Positions 8,164-16,468 of a stretch of DNA of 64,000 nucleotides are shown here, piece after piece. Within the stretch, counting starts at the first letter, position 1. Each line of letters starts with the position of its first letter. Source of the stretch: CAYGYG01 sp964354155 (lineage in GTDB: Bacteria > Hydrothermota > Tepidihabitantia > SM23-42 > CAYGYG01); the NCBI GenBank assembly GCA_964354155.1, contig CAYGYG010000002.1, forward strand, positions 62,001 to 126,000, read 5' to 3'. Both the position numbers and the translations under genes were made by a program. Below the pieces are notes generated by a model. That model was not told where the DNA came from. It saw nothing but the letters and a program-made list of their open reading frames with translations, and did no database searches.

Positions 8164-11100
8164 ATGAAAAACAGAAGAATTGTGTTCGGTGTTCTGGGCC
8201 TGATTGTTATCGGCCTGGGTGCCACTCGGGTTTACGACATCGAGCTGTCCGAGAACTGCAATGGCAATACCGATCCACCACAGCATAAGTGGGTTGGCGA
8301 AACGTTCGTCGCAGTCTGTGACTCCGTTCAATGGTGTGCCGCCTTCATAGGGCGTCCGCTGTCAAGCGGGGACTATGTCTACGGGATCTACGATTCAACA
8401 GGTTCCACACAGTATGGAGTCAATGCCGATACCGGTGCCTCTGGATTTCGGTACGAATATGCTCCGGCTTTCTTCCGTCCTGCAGTCAAAGTCCTCAAAG
8501 GCGTGAAGTACATGTTGAGGGTTTCCCACAGCGAAGACAGTGTGATCAACTATTACTACAACTCCCACGACCCCTACACGTACGGTCATTTAATCGTGAA
8601 TGGCCAGAAAAGCCCTGGGCTTGACCTTGCGGCGAGGGTGGAAGGGGTGAATGTGCCGGACACCATGTTTGTGAGTTTGAATTTCAATTATTCAGCTCAA
8701 GGCCCATGGTTAGATACGACCCAGAACGTTATTTCGCGAAGAATGATGGACGTAGCCGAGAGTGCTCAGGTGAGAATTCTGAGACGGGATAATAATTGGC
8801 GCGGCGTTCAGTGGAATACTTCCAATCCTGATACCTTTGACTGGACGGAAAGGGACTGTCTCGTTATTCAATTGGCTCAGAGGAACATAAAAGTCTACTG
8901 GATTCTCTGTGCTTCGCCCGTAAAATTCACCAGCGGGCCTCAGCCTGATAGTTATCGACAGTTCGGCCATCAAGAGTCCGACCGATATCCGCCGAAATAT
9001 TTAGAGAAGCCTGCGGTCATTGGGAATGTGCCCAACGACAGCAATAGATGGGGGAAGTTTGTATTCAAGGCTGTTGAACGATACGGTCCAGGGGGGACAC
9101 TGTGGGCAACGTATCCCCAGTATGCCAAGTATGCGGTAACCCACTTCGAAGTATGGAACGAACCGAACTCGCCGACACTCTTCTTCGGTTTTCCCCGCTA
9201 CTACTACACGGATTCGATCCCGGATACCTCGCCCTACTATTTCCACTATCCGCCGCAAAGTAGAGATACCACGAAGTTGTGCAATTTGTATGTCCGCATG
9301 GCGGAAATCGCTGATGAAGTCGTGAAGAAGTGTTTGCCTTCGATGTACGATTCCATCACCTTCTTGACTGGGTCGACCGCGCGCCTAACCGTGCGGCAGG
9401 ATACGCCCAATGTCAAAGGAACGCATTGGCTGCGGATGTGTTTTGACCGAGGCATCAAACAGTACTGTAAGGGAATTGCCATCCACCCTTATCAACATGA
9501 AGACAGCCTCGGATGGTTTGACCAAGGATTTTTTGAAAGCAGCATCGATACGGCGCGTCAGATCATGGCCGATGCGGGAGCTATGGACAAAGTCCTCTGG
9601 GTAACCGAGGTATGCTTGACTGATTCAACGCACGCTGGTCCGGGGGCCAGCGAAGAACGCCAGGCGGATGGCATATTGGCGACATTCGTATCTGGACTTG
9701 GGAGTGCCGTAAATCCTCGAGGACCGTATGACCATATATCTTGGTACGCGCTGAGGGATGCTGCGGAAGATACCGTCGGTGACCCTGATCCACGGCCGTG
9801 GGTAAGGCATTCTGGGGTCCGCAAAGACGGTTATGCCCTTGCCGCCAAGTATAGTTATCATGCGCTGAAGCAGTTCAGAACGATCTTAGGTAGGCACCAA
9901 CTCAATCGGCGACTTCATATCGGTGATGTCGCCAAAGATGATTCAGTCCGGATATATGAATTTGAAGATACCGTCACTCATAAGCGCACCTGGGTAGGCT
10001 GGAAGAATGATACGGTTGGAACAGTTGCAGTTACTATTCCAGTCAAAACCGATGCCGCAGATACAATAATGACCGCGTATAACAATGAACCACCTTCAGG
10101 GTCGAAGGATGCTGGCCAGTATGGCTATCTTGGTGTCGCCTTGGGTCCTCGGCCAACGTATATTGTTGAAACTGGCGAGACCCTGCGCCCTGACATGATC
10201 GTCGACTCGATCTGGACCAGTCCCAACCCGCCCCAGGTGAATAATCCGGTCCGGGTCTATGCGAAAATCAAAAATACGGGAAACGACTCGACAAAACCCG
10301 GCATCGCCGACAGCGTCATCTTCTACGTGGACGGGGTCAAGAAGGCCTGGGTGGTTTATGATTCGGCCATTCACCAGAACAGCTCGGCGATCGTGTTTCG
10401 AGATAGTGTCTGGACACCCGATACCACTCGGCCTTACCTGGTGAAAGTAACCGTCAACGGCAGCCGGGTCTTCATGGAACTATCCTTTGACAACAACGGC
10501 AGGTATCGGATGTACGACATCAGCTACCTGCCGCCCACCGGGTCAGTCAAGATCAACGCCGATGAGCCTTTCACCAACTCCCGCTACAGCACCCTGGATC
10601 TCTGGTCCTACAATCCCAACAAGGCCGACAGTGTCTATGCCGACTACATGAAGATCTGGCAGTACTATGTGGTCGGGGCGGAGACCCTTGAGTATTCGAC
10701 GGACTGGCTACCCTTCCATCCGGAACACACCTGGCGACTGAAGCAGAATCAGGGCGGGAACAGAGTCTTTGCCCGGTTCAAGATCAACGAAGGCAATCTC
10801 ACGAGTTCTGAATACAGTGATTCGATCCTCGTCGACTGGACTTACCCTGAGACCCTGAAGATGGTCATCAACCACGACAATCTCTTCACCTCGGACACGG
10901 TCTGCACCCTGGCCAACCATGCGGTTGATCTCGGTAGCGGCATCTCCAAGATGCGATTCGGCAATGGCTATCTTAAGAACCTGATAAGAAACGGGGACTT
11001 TGCCGACTCGACCAACGGCTGGAGCGGCCGCAACTGCCAATGGCCCACCGGTGAATCCCTGGTCTACTTGACTTCGGTTGCCGCTGACAGTTCGTATCTG

Positions 11101-13122
11101 TCCCAGACCATTGCCAAGGACTCCATCATCGGGTATGACGGCGACAGCATGGCCATGACCATCGACGCGGTCTCTGATACGCTCATCGGTAACGGTTATC
11201 TTGAATTCAGGTACGTCTACGTCTGTAACGATAGTCAGATCCAGACCAAGTACGGCCTGCCGCCGATCATCAGCATCCCGGCCGGCCATGGGGCCAAGGT
11301 TGGGCAATACAACCTCTGGTCCTACTTCCTCTTCCACCCTGATCCACCGGGCGGGTACACCTTCGACCACGCGCTGGTCCGGTTATGCATTGACGATTCA
11401 AGCAGCAATTCCGGCAAGATCATTGCCGACAACATCAGGTTAGAGCCGGTGGGACCGGTATATGACTTCAGTCGATTTAAGGACTATGATACGACCGAGC
11501 TCTGGAAACTGGATGCCGAGCAGGGCGTCCGTTGGGTCTATGCCCAATATCAAGACCAAGCGGGCAATGAATCGCAATGCATCTGGGACTCGATCTATCT
11601 TGACATCTCGGCACCGACCAGCCACATCGGTTCACCCAGTGACAGCCAGATGGTCAACGGCACAATAACAATCTGGGGCTCAGCCTACGACGGCGACGGG
11701 CATTTTCTGAAATACGATCTCGATTACATGCCGAGCGGCGGTGAAGGCCTCTGGTATCCGGTCAATCCTGATTCCGAAGGATGGACGCCGGTCTACGGTA
11801 TGCCGCCCTGGGGCGATTCCCTTGGCGGCTGGTGGACCGATTCCGTCGCTGATGGGTGGTATCATCTGAGGCTGCTGACGCAGGATTCAGCGCACAACTA
11901 TGCCGACACGTCGATTTTCGTTCATGTTCTCAATGACTCACCACCCGGCGGCGGTGACGGCTTTGGCGGGTTTGGCGGTGAAGCTGAAGCCATGTCCCTG
12001 GACAAGGACGATAACCTCTACCTGACATCAACTGAAACCCCGGCTGATCAGATCGACCTCAGAGTCAGAAAATACAGCCCGACCGGTGAGTCCCTACTCT
12101 CATTTTCTGCTAAGCTGGCATCGGACTCAACCAGGATCCCCTGGCCCAGCGCCATCGTGGTCGATGATTCATCACGCATCCTGGTGCTGGATGGTCTGAA
12201 CAACTGTCTTAAGGTCTTTGATAAGACCGGGAAACTCCTGGTCAAAGTCGGGTCACGAGGATCAGGTCACGGCCAATTCATCGACCCCTCAGACGTGAAA
12301 TGGGATGGTTCGGGGAAAGCCAAGCTCTTCATCACTGACAAGGGCAACAAACGAGTCCAGGTGTTGAGCAAGCAAGGTGGTTTTCTCCGCCAGTTCGGTA
12401 CCGACTCAATACCGCTCAATGACCCCGTCGCCCTGGTTCATAACCGCTACAACCAGACCTGTGTCCTGGACGTCCAGAACGATACCGGAAAGCTCTTTGT
12501 CTACGACTCCACCGGCAAACTCAAAAGAACCGTCACCAAGCAGAACCTCAAGAATCCTACAGCTCTGGCCATCGATACCAAGGACAACCTCTTCATTGCC
12601 GATGCCGGAAACAACCGAATCCTGGAACTATCACCTATCTTAACCCACATCTACTCCTTCGGTACTGAAGGCGACAGCTTTGGACAGTTCAGGAACCCCA
12701 CCGCCCTGACCATAACCAAGGACCGAAGGTACCTCTATGTCTATGACCGCACCAAGAAGACGATCTCGAAGTTCACCATGATCAAGTCCAAGAAACGAGG
12801 TGGCGGTGGTGGTCAGAGTGAAGAACTCACTGAGATCCTGCCTACCCAGCTCTTGCTCTATGCACCCAAGCCCAATCCGGCCAAGAGAATCGCCACCCTC
12901 AAGTATGCGGTGCCGAGACAGGAGAAGGTGTCGCTGGTAATCTACGACATTGTCGGACGGCAGGCCAGAACGATCACCAACCGGCTCCACAAGCCCGGGT
13001 TCTATGCCAAGACCTGGGACGGGAAGGATGACCGCGGCAACGAGCTGGCTGCCGGGGTCTACTTCTGCTTACTCAAAGACGATGAGAAGGTCCTGACCAG
13101 GAAGGTGGTGGTGGTGCGGTAG
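8164..13122 (+). CDS. Giant exported glycosidase-like protein with CARDB-like, NHL and sorting domains
   Basis: 1652 residues; ATG follows AAGGAGGCGGAA. Signal anchor at residues 6-22. Residues ~170-560 resemble a clan-A glycosidase barrel: VTHFEVWNEPN places a candidate acid/base at E333 and WVTEVCLTDS a candidate nucleophile at E482. Next come a CARDB-like Ig domain (DMIVDSIWTSPNPPQVNNPV, ~residues 675-780), further Ig-like domains, and from ~1275 NHL propeller repeats (GQFIDPSDVKWDG, DNLFIADAGNNRILEL). The end is a FlgD-like/sorting domain (YDIVGRQAR, WDGKDDRGNELAAGVYF). Probably a surface polysaccharide-binding or -cleaving protein; the exact GH family cannot be named from the sequence alone. 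Confidence 0.75.
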   Translation: MKNRRIVFGVLGLIVIGLGATRVYDIELSENCNGNTDPPQHKWVGETFVAVCDSVQWCAAFIGRPLSSGDYVYGIYDSTGSTQYGVNADTGASGFRYEYAPAFFRPAVKVLKGVKYMLRVSHSEDSVINYYYNSHDPYTYGHLIVNGQKSPGLDLAARVEGVNVPDTMFVSLNFNYSAQGPWLDTTQNVISRRMMDVAESAQVRILRRDNNWRGVQWNTSNPDTFDWTERDCLVIQLAQRNIKVYWILCASPVKFTSGPQPDSYRQFGHQESDRYPPKYLEKPAVIGNVPNDSNRWGKFVFKAVERYGPGGTLWATYPQYAKYAVTHFEVWNEPNSPTLFFGFPRYYYTDSIPDTSPYYFHYPPQSRDTTKLCNLYVRMAEIADEVVKKCLPSMYDSITFLTGSTARLTVRQDTPNVKGTHWLRMCFDRGIKQYCKGIAIHPYQHEDSLGWFDQGFFESSIDTARQIMADAGAMDKVLWVTEVCLTDSTHAGPGASEERQADGILATFVSGLGSAVNPRGPYDHISWYALRDAAEDTVGDPDPRPWVRHSGVRKDGYALAAKYSYHALKQFRTILGRHQLNRRLHIGDVAKDDSVRIYEFEDTVTHKRTWVGWKNDTVGTVAVTIPVKTDAADTIMTAYNNEPPSGSKDAGQYGYLGVALGPRPTYIVETGETLRPDMIVDSIWTSPNPPQVNNPVRVYAKIKNTGNDSTKPGIADSVIFYVDGVKKAWVVYDSAIHQNSSAIVFRDSVWTPDTTRPYLVKVTVNGSRVFMELSFDNNGRYRMYDISYLPPTGSVKINADEPFTNSRYSTLDLWSYNPNKADSVYADYMKIWQYYVVGAETLEYSTDWLPFHPEHTWRLKQNQGGNRVFARFKINEGNLTSSEYSDSILVDWTYPETLKMVINHDNLFTSDTVCTLANHAVDLGSGISKMRFGNGYLKNLIRNGDFADSTNGWSGRNCQWPTGESLVYLTSVAADSSYLSQTIAKDSIIGYDGDSMAMTIDAVSDTLIGNGYLEFRYVYVCNDSQIQTKYGLPPIISIPAGHGAKVGQYNLWSYFLFHPDPPGGYTFDHALVRLCIDDSSSNSGKIIADNIRLEPVGPVYDFSRFKDYDTTELWKLDAEQGVRWVYAQYQDQAGNESQCIWDSIYLDISAPTSHIGSPSDSQMVNGTITIWGSAYDGDGHFLKYDLDYMPSGGEGLWYPVNPDSEGWTPVYGMPPWGDSLGGWWTDSVADGWYHLRLLTQDSAHNYADTSIFVHVLNDSPPGGGDGFGGFGGEAEAMSLDKDDNLYLTSTETPADQIDLRVRKYSPTGESLLSFSAKLASDSTRIPWPSAIVVDDSSRILVLDGLNNCLKVFDKTGKLLVKVGSRGSGHGQFIDPSDVKWDGSGKAKLFITDKGNKRVQVLSKQGGFLRQFGTDSIPLNDPVALVHNRYNQTCVLDVQNDTGKLFVYDSTGKLKRTVTKQNLKNPTALAIDTKDNLFIADAGNNRILELSPILTHIYSFGTEGDSFGQFRNPTALTITKDRRYLYVYDRTKKTISKFTMIKSKKRGGGGGQSEELTEILPTQLLLYAPKPNPAKRIATLKYAVPRQEKVSLVIYDIVGRQARTITNRLHKPGFYAKTWDGKDDRGNELAAGVYFCLLKDDEKVLTRKVVVVR

Positions 13123-13149
13123 CGTCCAACAGTCTCGCACGAGAATAGC

Positions 13150-13185
13150 ACAGGGGGTCGGCAAATGCCGACCCCCTGTTCGTTT
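13150..13185 (+). terminator. Intrinsic terminator after the giant gene
   Basis: ACAGGGGGTCGGCA - AA - TGCCGACCCCCTGT, about 13 pairs, followed by TCGTTT. It ends the 5936-13122 transcription unit. Confidence 0.75.
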
Positions 13186-13344
13186 ACCGGTTGTTCCAAA
13201 AATGGTCTACCCCAACCCATTAAAGAAACACGCTAGAGCGGCTTTATGGCGATTCATGCAGGAATGGGTATAAATCACCTATCCGGATTATCTCTGGCGC
13301 CACTGAAGCCGTTGTAGGCCGTGCCACGGGCGGATTAGAGCCTG

Positions 13345-13419
13345 CGTGCCGTGGTCCGGCACGTGCACAAGTAGTGAGTGTGATCTGACAAGAGCCGGCA
13401 GTGGTCTGCCGGCCCTTGT
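13345..13419. other. Two adjacent GC-rich hairpins
   Basis: CGTGCCG-TGGTC-CGGCACG (13345-13363), then a 14-pair hairpin with core GCCGGCAG-TGGT-CTGCCGGC (13388-13419, one mismatch). They have near-identical loops and similar sequence. No gene covers them. They lie about 150-220 bases from the tRNA fragment. Confidence 0.55.
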
Positions 13420-13563
13420 GCCAGATTTGTGCCAAGTCCAGACGGAAACGTATGGTAATGGACAGATTTCCTTCAGATGGCCAGAATGGTGCAAACTGTA
13501 CTTTGGAGCACACCTATGCGATTTCGTGAGAAGTTTCAGGGGGATCTGAAATGATACCGGTTT

Positions 13564-13604
13564 GGTTTAGGAAACCGTCGCTCTATCCACTGAGCTACAG
13601 GGGT
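13564..13604 (-). pseudogene. Truncated tRNA-Arg(CCU), 5' half only
   Basis: Read on the minus strand: ACCCCTG acceptor strand, TAGCTCAGTGGATAGAGC D-arm, then an ACGGT/TTCCTAA/ACC anticodon arm with anticodon CCT. After the third pair of the anticodon stem the sequence leaves tRNA consensus (AAACCGGTATC...), and no T-arm or CAGGGGT acceptor partner is found in the next ~350 bases. The gene cannot give a normal tRNA. A break at the anticodon stem is typical of integration or excision events in tRNA genes, or of an interrupting intron whose 3' exon I cannot find. Confidence 0.7.
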
Positions 13605-13619
13605 ACGAATAGGGCACAG

Positions 13620-13850
13620 GATACAGGGGACAGGGACCAGGGAACGGCAAAGAGAATTCACTGATACCCTGATTCTCCGGTATCCTGACTACCGATGTCC
13701 TGATCCTCTGATGCCCTTGTTCTATTATACTAACATTTCCCTTTCCGTCAATTGCAGTTTCCAGCCCGGGGACCGCACCTCTTCTTGTCTTGTCATTCTG
13801 AACACATTCGCTCCGCTCAGTGTAGACTCCGTGAAGAATCTCAATGGCCT
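13620..13850. repeat. Degenerate word repeats, including a 'TGTCATTCTGA...GAAGAATCTC' type element
   Basis: 13617-13645 is an ACAGG/GGACAGGGACC tract. 13660-13720 repeats CTGATACC, CCTGATTC, ATCCTGAC, TCCTGATC. 13783-13850 contains TTGTCATTCTGAACA...CCGTGAAGAATCTCA, a type of intergenic element I know from many unrelated bacterial genomes. No gene is visible. Confidence 0.5.
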
Positions 13851-13873
13851 GCCCCGTTAAATGACGGTCGTAG

Positions 13874-13893
13874 GGGCGGGGCATGACCCGCCC
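13874..13893. other. Hairpin GGGCGGG/CCCGCCC
   Basis: Seven perfect pairs around the loop GCATGA, in non-coding DNA. Confidence 0.5.
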
Positions 13894-13957
13894 GCGGTGT
13901 CAACTCCACGATTTTCCAGTCTTTCTGTCCAAGGGAATGACACAGGCGTGATAAACC

Positions 13958-13985
13958 TTGACAAAGACCGTATGTAAGATATTAT
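13958..13985 (+). promoter_or_regulatory. Orphan sigma70-like promoter
   Basis: TTGACA, 16-bp spacer, TATTAT, followed by TAAGGAGGA at 13992-14000. The gene it should serve appears replaced by repeat-like DNA. Confidence 0.6.
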
Positions 13986-14004
13986 TCTACGTAAGGAGGA
14001 CTTG

Positions 14005-14187
14005 ATGCGGACAAGATGGGGGACGTTGGTGCAGGGTGATACGTCGGAAGGCATAGTGCAACTGAGCATAGAGCATGGAGCAACGGAGCGAAGTGAATGG
14101 ATGCATGATGCCGGATACTGGATGGTCGACAGGGAATGCTGGAATCATGAAATGATGGAGGTCCGGGTTGTTATGCAATCACCGTAA
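14005..14187 (+). CDS. Doubtful small gene behind a real promoter and ribosome site
   Basis: ATG at 14005 lies five bases after AGGAGG and 20 bases after a good -10 box. The 60-residue frame starts MRTRWGTLVQGDTSEG and then runs through repeat-like DNA (GAGCATGGAGCAACGGAGC). No family is recognised. It may be the first codons of a lost gene continued into repeats rather than a working protein. Confidence 0.3.
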   Translation: MRTRWGTLVQGDTSEGIVQLSIEHGATERSEWMHDAGYWMVDRECWNHEMMEVRVVMQSP

Positions 14188-14252
14188 TCAGCCGTTCGAT
14201 CTCCGTAATCGTGCGGCCTCGCCGCTCATCACCGTAATCCGATGTGTTCATC
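14176..14252. repeat. ATCACCGTAATC degenerate tandem repeat
   Basis: ATCACCGTAATC, ATCTCCGTAATC and ATCACCGTAATC occur at irregular spacing. The reverse complement GATTACGGTGAT matches the GATTACAGYGAT units at 25649-25790, so both belong to one family. Confidence 0.6.
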
Positions 14253-14314
14253 ACTGCGCCGTCGTGTGCGTCCCGAGCATTTCGGGGGATAATCGATGTC
14301 CCGCAGGGACGAAT

Positions 14315-14414
14315 GAAATCGAGCCCTTGCTTTTCATCCGGAGGCATTGTATTATGTACGCAAGCGTATCATGGAGATGGCCGACAGCATGGGGTGTTGG
14401 TTGAAATATTACAG
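14315..14414 (+). repeat. 100-bp dispersed repeat, copy 2
   Basis: Aligns over its whole length with 1324-1423. It sits just upstream of the ParE-type toxin-antitoxin promoter. Confidence 0.7.
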
Positions 14415-14466
14415 AACGCTAGATAAGGTAAACCCACGAATGACATCGCGTCAACAAATCGCAGAA

Positions 14467-14494
14467 TTGACTTTCCGGGGTATATAGTTATAAT
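14467..14494 (+). promoter_or_regulatory. Promoter of toxin-antitoxin operon
   Basis: TTGACT, 16-bp spacer, perfect TATAAT. The leader carries CAGGAGAG before the ATG at 14539. Confidence 0.75.
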
Positions 14495-14538
14495 GATTGA
14501 GTGAAAGAATTCGTGAATAATATACAGGAGAGACGATT

Positions 14539-14727
14539 ATGCCAAAGGTGAAAGACAAAGTGATTCAAATGATCAAATCTCTACCCGAGGATGTTAGTGT
14601 TGACGATATTATTGCTGAGCTGTATTTTAGACTTCAGGTTGATGCTGGACTGAGAGAGCTTGATGACGGATTGGGGATCCCTCACGAAAACATTGAGAAA
14701 CGAATGGCTAAATGGCTCACAAAATAA
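14539..14727 (+). CDS. Antitoxin of a ParE/RelE-type module
   Basis: 62 residues; ATG is preceded by CAGGAGAG. The sequence (IKSLPEDVSVDDIIAELYF, then GLRELDDGLGIPHENIEKRM) is typical of small antitoxins that neutralise RelE/ParE toxins: an N-terminal helical part, a linker and a C-terminal wrap-around segment. Its last 16 bases overlap the toxin gene, so translation is coupled. Expected to bind the toxin and probably autoregulate the promoter at 14467. It lacks an obvious full HTH or ribbon-helix-helix, so the DNA-binding role is uncertain. Confidence 0.75.
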   Translation: MPKVKDKVIQMIKSLPEDVSVDDIIAELYFRLQVDAGLRELDDGLGIPHENIEKRMAKWLTK

Positions 14728-15005
14728 TTTGGTCTCCGCGAGCCGCGTCAGACTTTGAGACTATCTGTAAATATATCGCCAAAGACTCCAAATACTACGC
14801 CGCGCTTTTTGCAAAGAGAATAATAACTATTGTCAGGTCCATCCCGCGATTTCCAAGGGCTGGCCGAGTCGTACCAGAATATGGTGACGTGCGTTTGCGA
14901 GAGAAGATTTATGAGAATTATAGAATTGTTTACCGGCTTAAAGGTGAATTCGTGGAAATTGTTGCGATATGTCACAGTGCTAAACCGTTGAACAGCATCT
15001 TCTGA
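14712..15005 (+). CDS. RelE/ParE family toxin
   Basis: 97 residues, ParE_toxin fold: an N-terminal IIWSPRAASDFETICKYI helix pair, the middle FPRAGRVVPEYGDVRLREKIYENYRIVYRL, and the C-terminal strand VEIVAICHSAKPL. The R-x-YRIVYR and ICHS segments are the usual core of ParE/RelE proteins. Start ATG lies inside the antitoxin gene. The target (gyrase or ribosome-bound mRNA) cannot be decided from the sequence. Confidence 0.85.
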   Translation: MAHKIIWSPRAASDFETICKYIAKDSKYYAALFAKRIITIVRSIPRFPRAGRVVPEYGDVRLREKIYENYRIVYRLKGEFVEIVAICHSAKPLNSIF

Positions 15006-15148
15006 TCAGGAATCAAGCCGCCTTGCTTCTTTCTGGAGCCGTGGCACGGTGCCCGGCATATCAAAGGGCGAAGCGGGGTCAGACGTCGGCAGTGGAAGAT
15101 GATCGTGCAGACTCTCGCCGAGCCGTCAAGATTGTGAAAAGATGTGGA

Positions 15149-15162
15149 GAATGCCGGCATTC
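15149..15162. promoter_or_regulatory. 14-bp perfect palindrome, possible operator
   Basis: GAATGCCGGCATTC is fully self-complementary and ends nine bases before a TTGACA box. Its position suggests a dimeric regulator site (inference). Confidence 0.45.
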
Positions 15163-15170
15163 GAACCCCC

Positions 15171-15198
15171 TTGACATCGCGTGGTTGGCCGGTAAGAT
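15171..15198 (+). promoter_or_regulatory. Promoter of the membrane protein gene at 15259
   Basis: TTGACA, 16-bp spacer, TAAGAT. The leader includes AGGAGGG. Confidence 0.65.
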
Positions 15199-15258
15199 TG
15201 GGGCGTAATACTGGGCGGCTTCTTGGTGGGTTTACAGGTCTCTACACAGGAGGGAATG

Positions 15259-15966
15259 ATGAAGATGAAATTGATGCTTCTGTTTCTGTTACTACCGGCT
15301 GTATGTTTCGCTTGTACCCCGGTGATACCTCTGATGATGGTCTTTCTGGGGCCGTTGCCTTGGGGGGCGATAGCAACGGCATCAGCATTCGGGTTGCTGA
15401 TAGCGGTTTTCTTAAAGTGTGTGGTTTTCCTTCTAAAGAGTGACTTCCGTTCCTGGCGGGCTGTTGTGTACATGTGTGCAGCGAACTTCGTATCAACGAT
15501 CCTCGGGGTGGTGATGGGCGGTATCGTCTCGGTGGGTCTATTCGCTCTTATGTCGTTGCCGATATCGTTTGTTATTATCTACGTCCTCGCCGAGCATTTC
15601 AGGATCTATCCGTTTTTCAAAGATAGAAGCAAGGCATTCATTGTCGCAGTTCTGGGTCTTGCGTACGTCGTGGGCATTGTGTCATTCGTCTACGCCATGG
15701 GGTTCCAGTCCAGTCATCCGGTTGTCTACTGGATTCTGAAGTGCATCTTCACCACACTTCTTGCGGGATCATCGTTCATGCTGACGGTATTGTGCGAAGA
15801 AGCCGTTATTTCCTACCTCTATGGGCTTTCTCATACCGAAGGCAGATCTTTCTTTGAGCCTGTTGTTTGGGCGAATGTGGTCGCGTTCATTGTAGTGTTC
15901 GCGTTGGCGGCGGCGAAGGCACTGCCGCAGCGGCTTGCATCACCCGACTTTCTGATCGGGCCTTAG
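15259..15966 (+). CDS. Polytopic membrane protein of unknown function
   Basis: About 235 residues. ATG at 15259 lies five bases after AGGAGG (another ATG three bases earlier is too close). Several strongly hydrophobic segments are visible: KLMLLFLLLPAVCFAC, the MMVFLGPLPWGAIATASAFGLLIAVF pair, ILGVVMGGIVSVGLFALMSLPISFVIIYVLA, AFIVAVLGLAYVVGIVSFVYAM, and a C-terminal VWANVVAFIVVFALAAAKAL. No motif or family is recognised. Alone in its transcription unit between two toxin-antitoxin modules. Confidence 0.7.
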   Translation: MKMKLMLLFLLLPAVCFACTPVIPLMMVFLGPLPWGAIATASAFGLLIAVFLKCVVFLLKSDFRSWRAVVYMCAANFVSTILGVVMGGIVSVGLFALMSLPISFVIIYVLAEHFRIYPFFKDRSKAFIVAVLGLAYVVGIVSFVYAMGFQSSHPVVYWILKCIFTTLLAGSSFMLTVLCEEAVISYLYGLSHTEGRSFFEPVVWANVVAFIVVFALAAAKALPQRLASPDFLIGP

Positions 15967-15992
15967 AGGTGTGAAAATTCAGAGTGAAAATT

Positions 15993-16019
15993 AGGGTCAG
16001 GTCTTGAAGTTTGAAATTG
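15993..16019 (+). repeat. GGGTCAGGTCTTGAA dispersed repeat, copy D
   Basis: GGGTCAGGTCTTGAAGTTTGAAA follows the membrane protein gene and is nearly identical to 16709-16732. Between them lies the HicAB module, so the two copies bracket it. Confidence 0.65.
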
Positions 16020-16226
16020 CTGAAGGAGGATGCGAGTTGGTGAAGAGTGACGCTTCGATCCCGAGGTGTCTGGACCGACTTAGCCACTTCGCCAATTGGC
16101 GAATTCCCTAAGTGATGCAGCGGGGGGAATGAGCCATCTATCAGGGTTCACGTATCTGGGAATATAGCTGCTGGTTGGGTGGGATGAAGCGAGGGTGACT
16201 CTGCCGTGGCCCGGTGTCGATTTCTC

Positions 16227-16255
16227 TTGACGAGGCCACGGTCCTGAGATACACT
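16227..16255 (+). promoter_or_regulatory. Promoter of hicAB
   Basis: TTGACG, 17-bp spacer, TACACT. Only 11 bases separate the -10 box from the hicA ATG, so the mRNA would be nearly leaderless. Confidence 0.65.
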
Positions 16256-16266
16256 AAGCTGGTTCA

Positions 16267-16467
16267 ATGAAAGTACGCAAAGCCATCAAGCTGATAGAAG
16301 GGGACGGTTCGTATCTCGTAGTGACAGAAGGCAGCCATCGTCAGTACAAGCATCGGACTAAGCGGGGACGCGTGACGATCGCTGGTCAATTGAACCACGA
16401 TTTGGCTCCCGGCACTTTCAACGGCATATTGAAGCAGGCGCAAGTGAAGAAGAAGGAGAAACTATAG
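16267..16467 (+). CDS. hicA: HicA-type mRNA interferase toxin
   Basis: 66 residues of the YcfA/HicA dsRBD-like family: KAIKLIEGDGSYLV...TEGSHRQYKHRTKRGRVTIAG, with the catalytic histidine in the GSHRQY motif and the usual C-terminal GTFNGILKQA helix. No Shine-Dalgarno sequence precedes the ATG, in line with a very short leader. It is followed one base later by hicB in the standard toxin-first order. Bracketed by two copies of the GGGTCAGGTCTTGAA repeat. Confidence 0.85.
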   Translation: MKVRKAIKLIEGDGSYLVVTEGSHRQYKHRTKRGRVTIAGQLNHDLAPGTFNGILKQAQVKKKEKL

Positions 16468-16468
16468 C

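Noticed and set aside
13244..13513. 89-codon minus-strand frame next to the tRNA fragment
   Set aside because: No signal, ribosome site or family match. It passes through two strong hairpins, so it looks like non-coding DNA.
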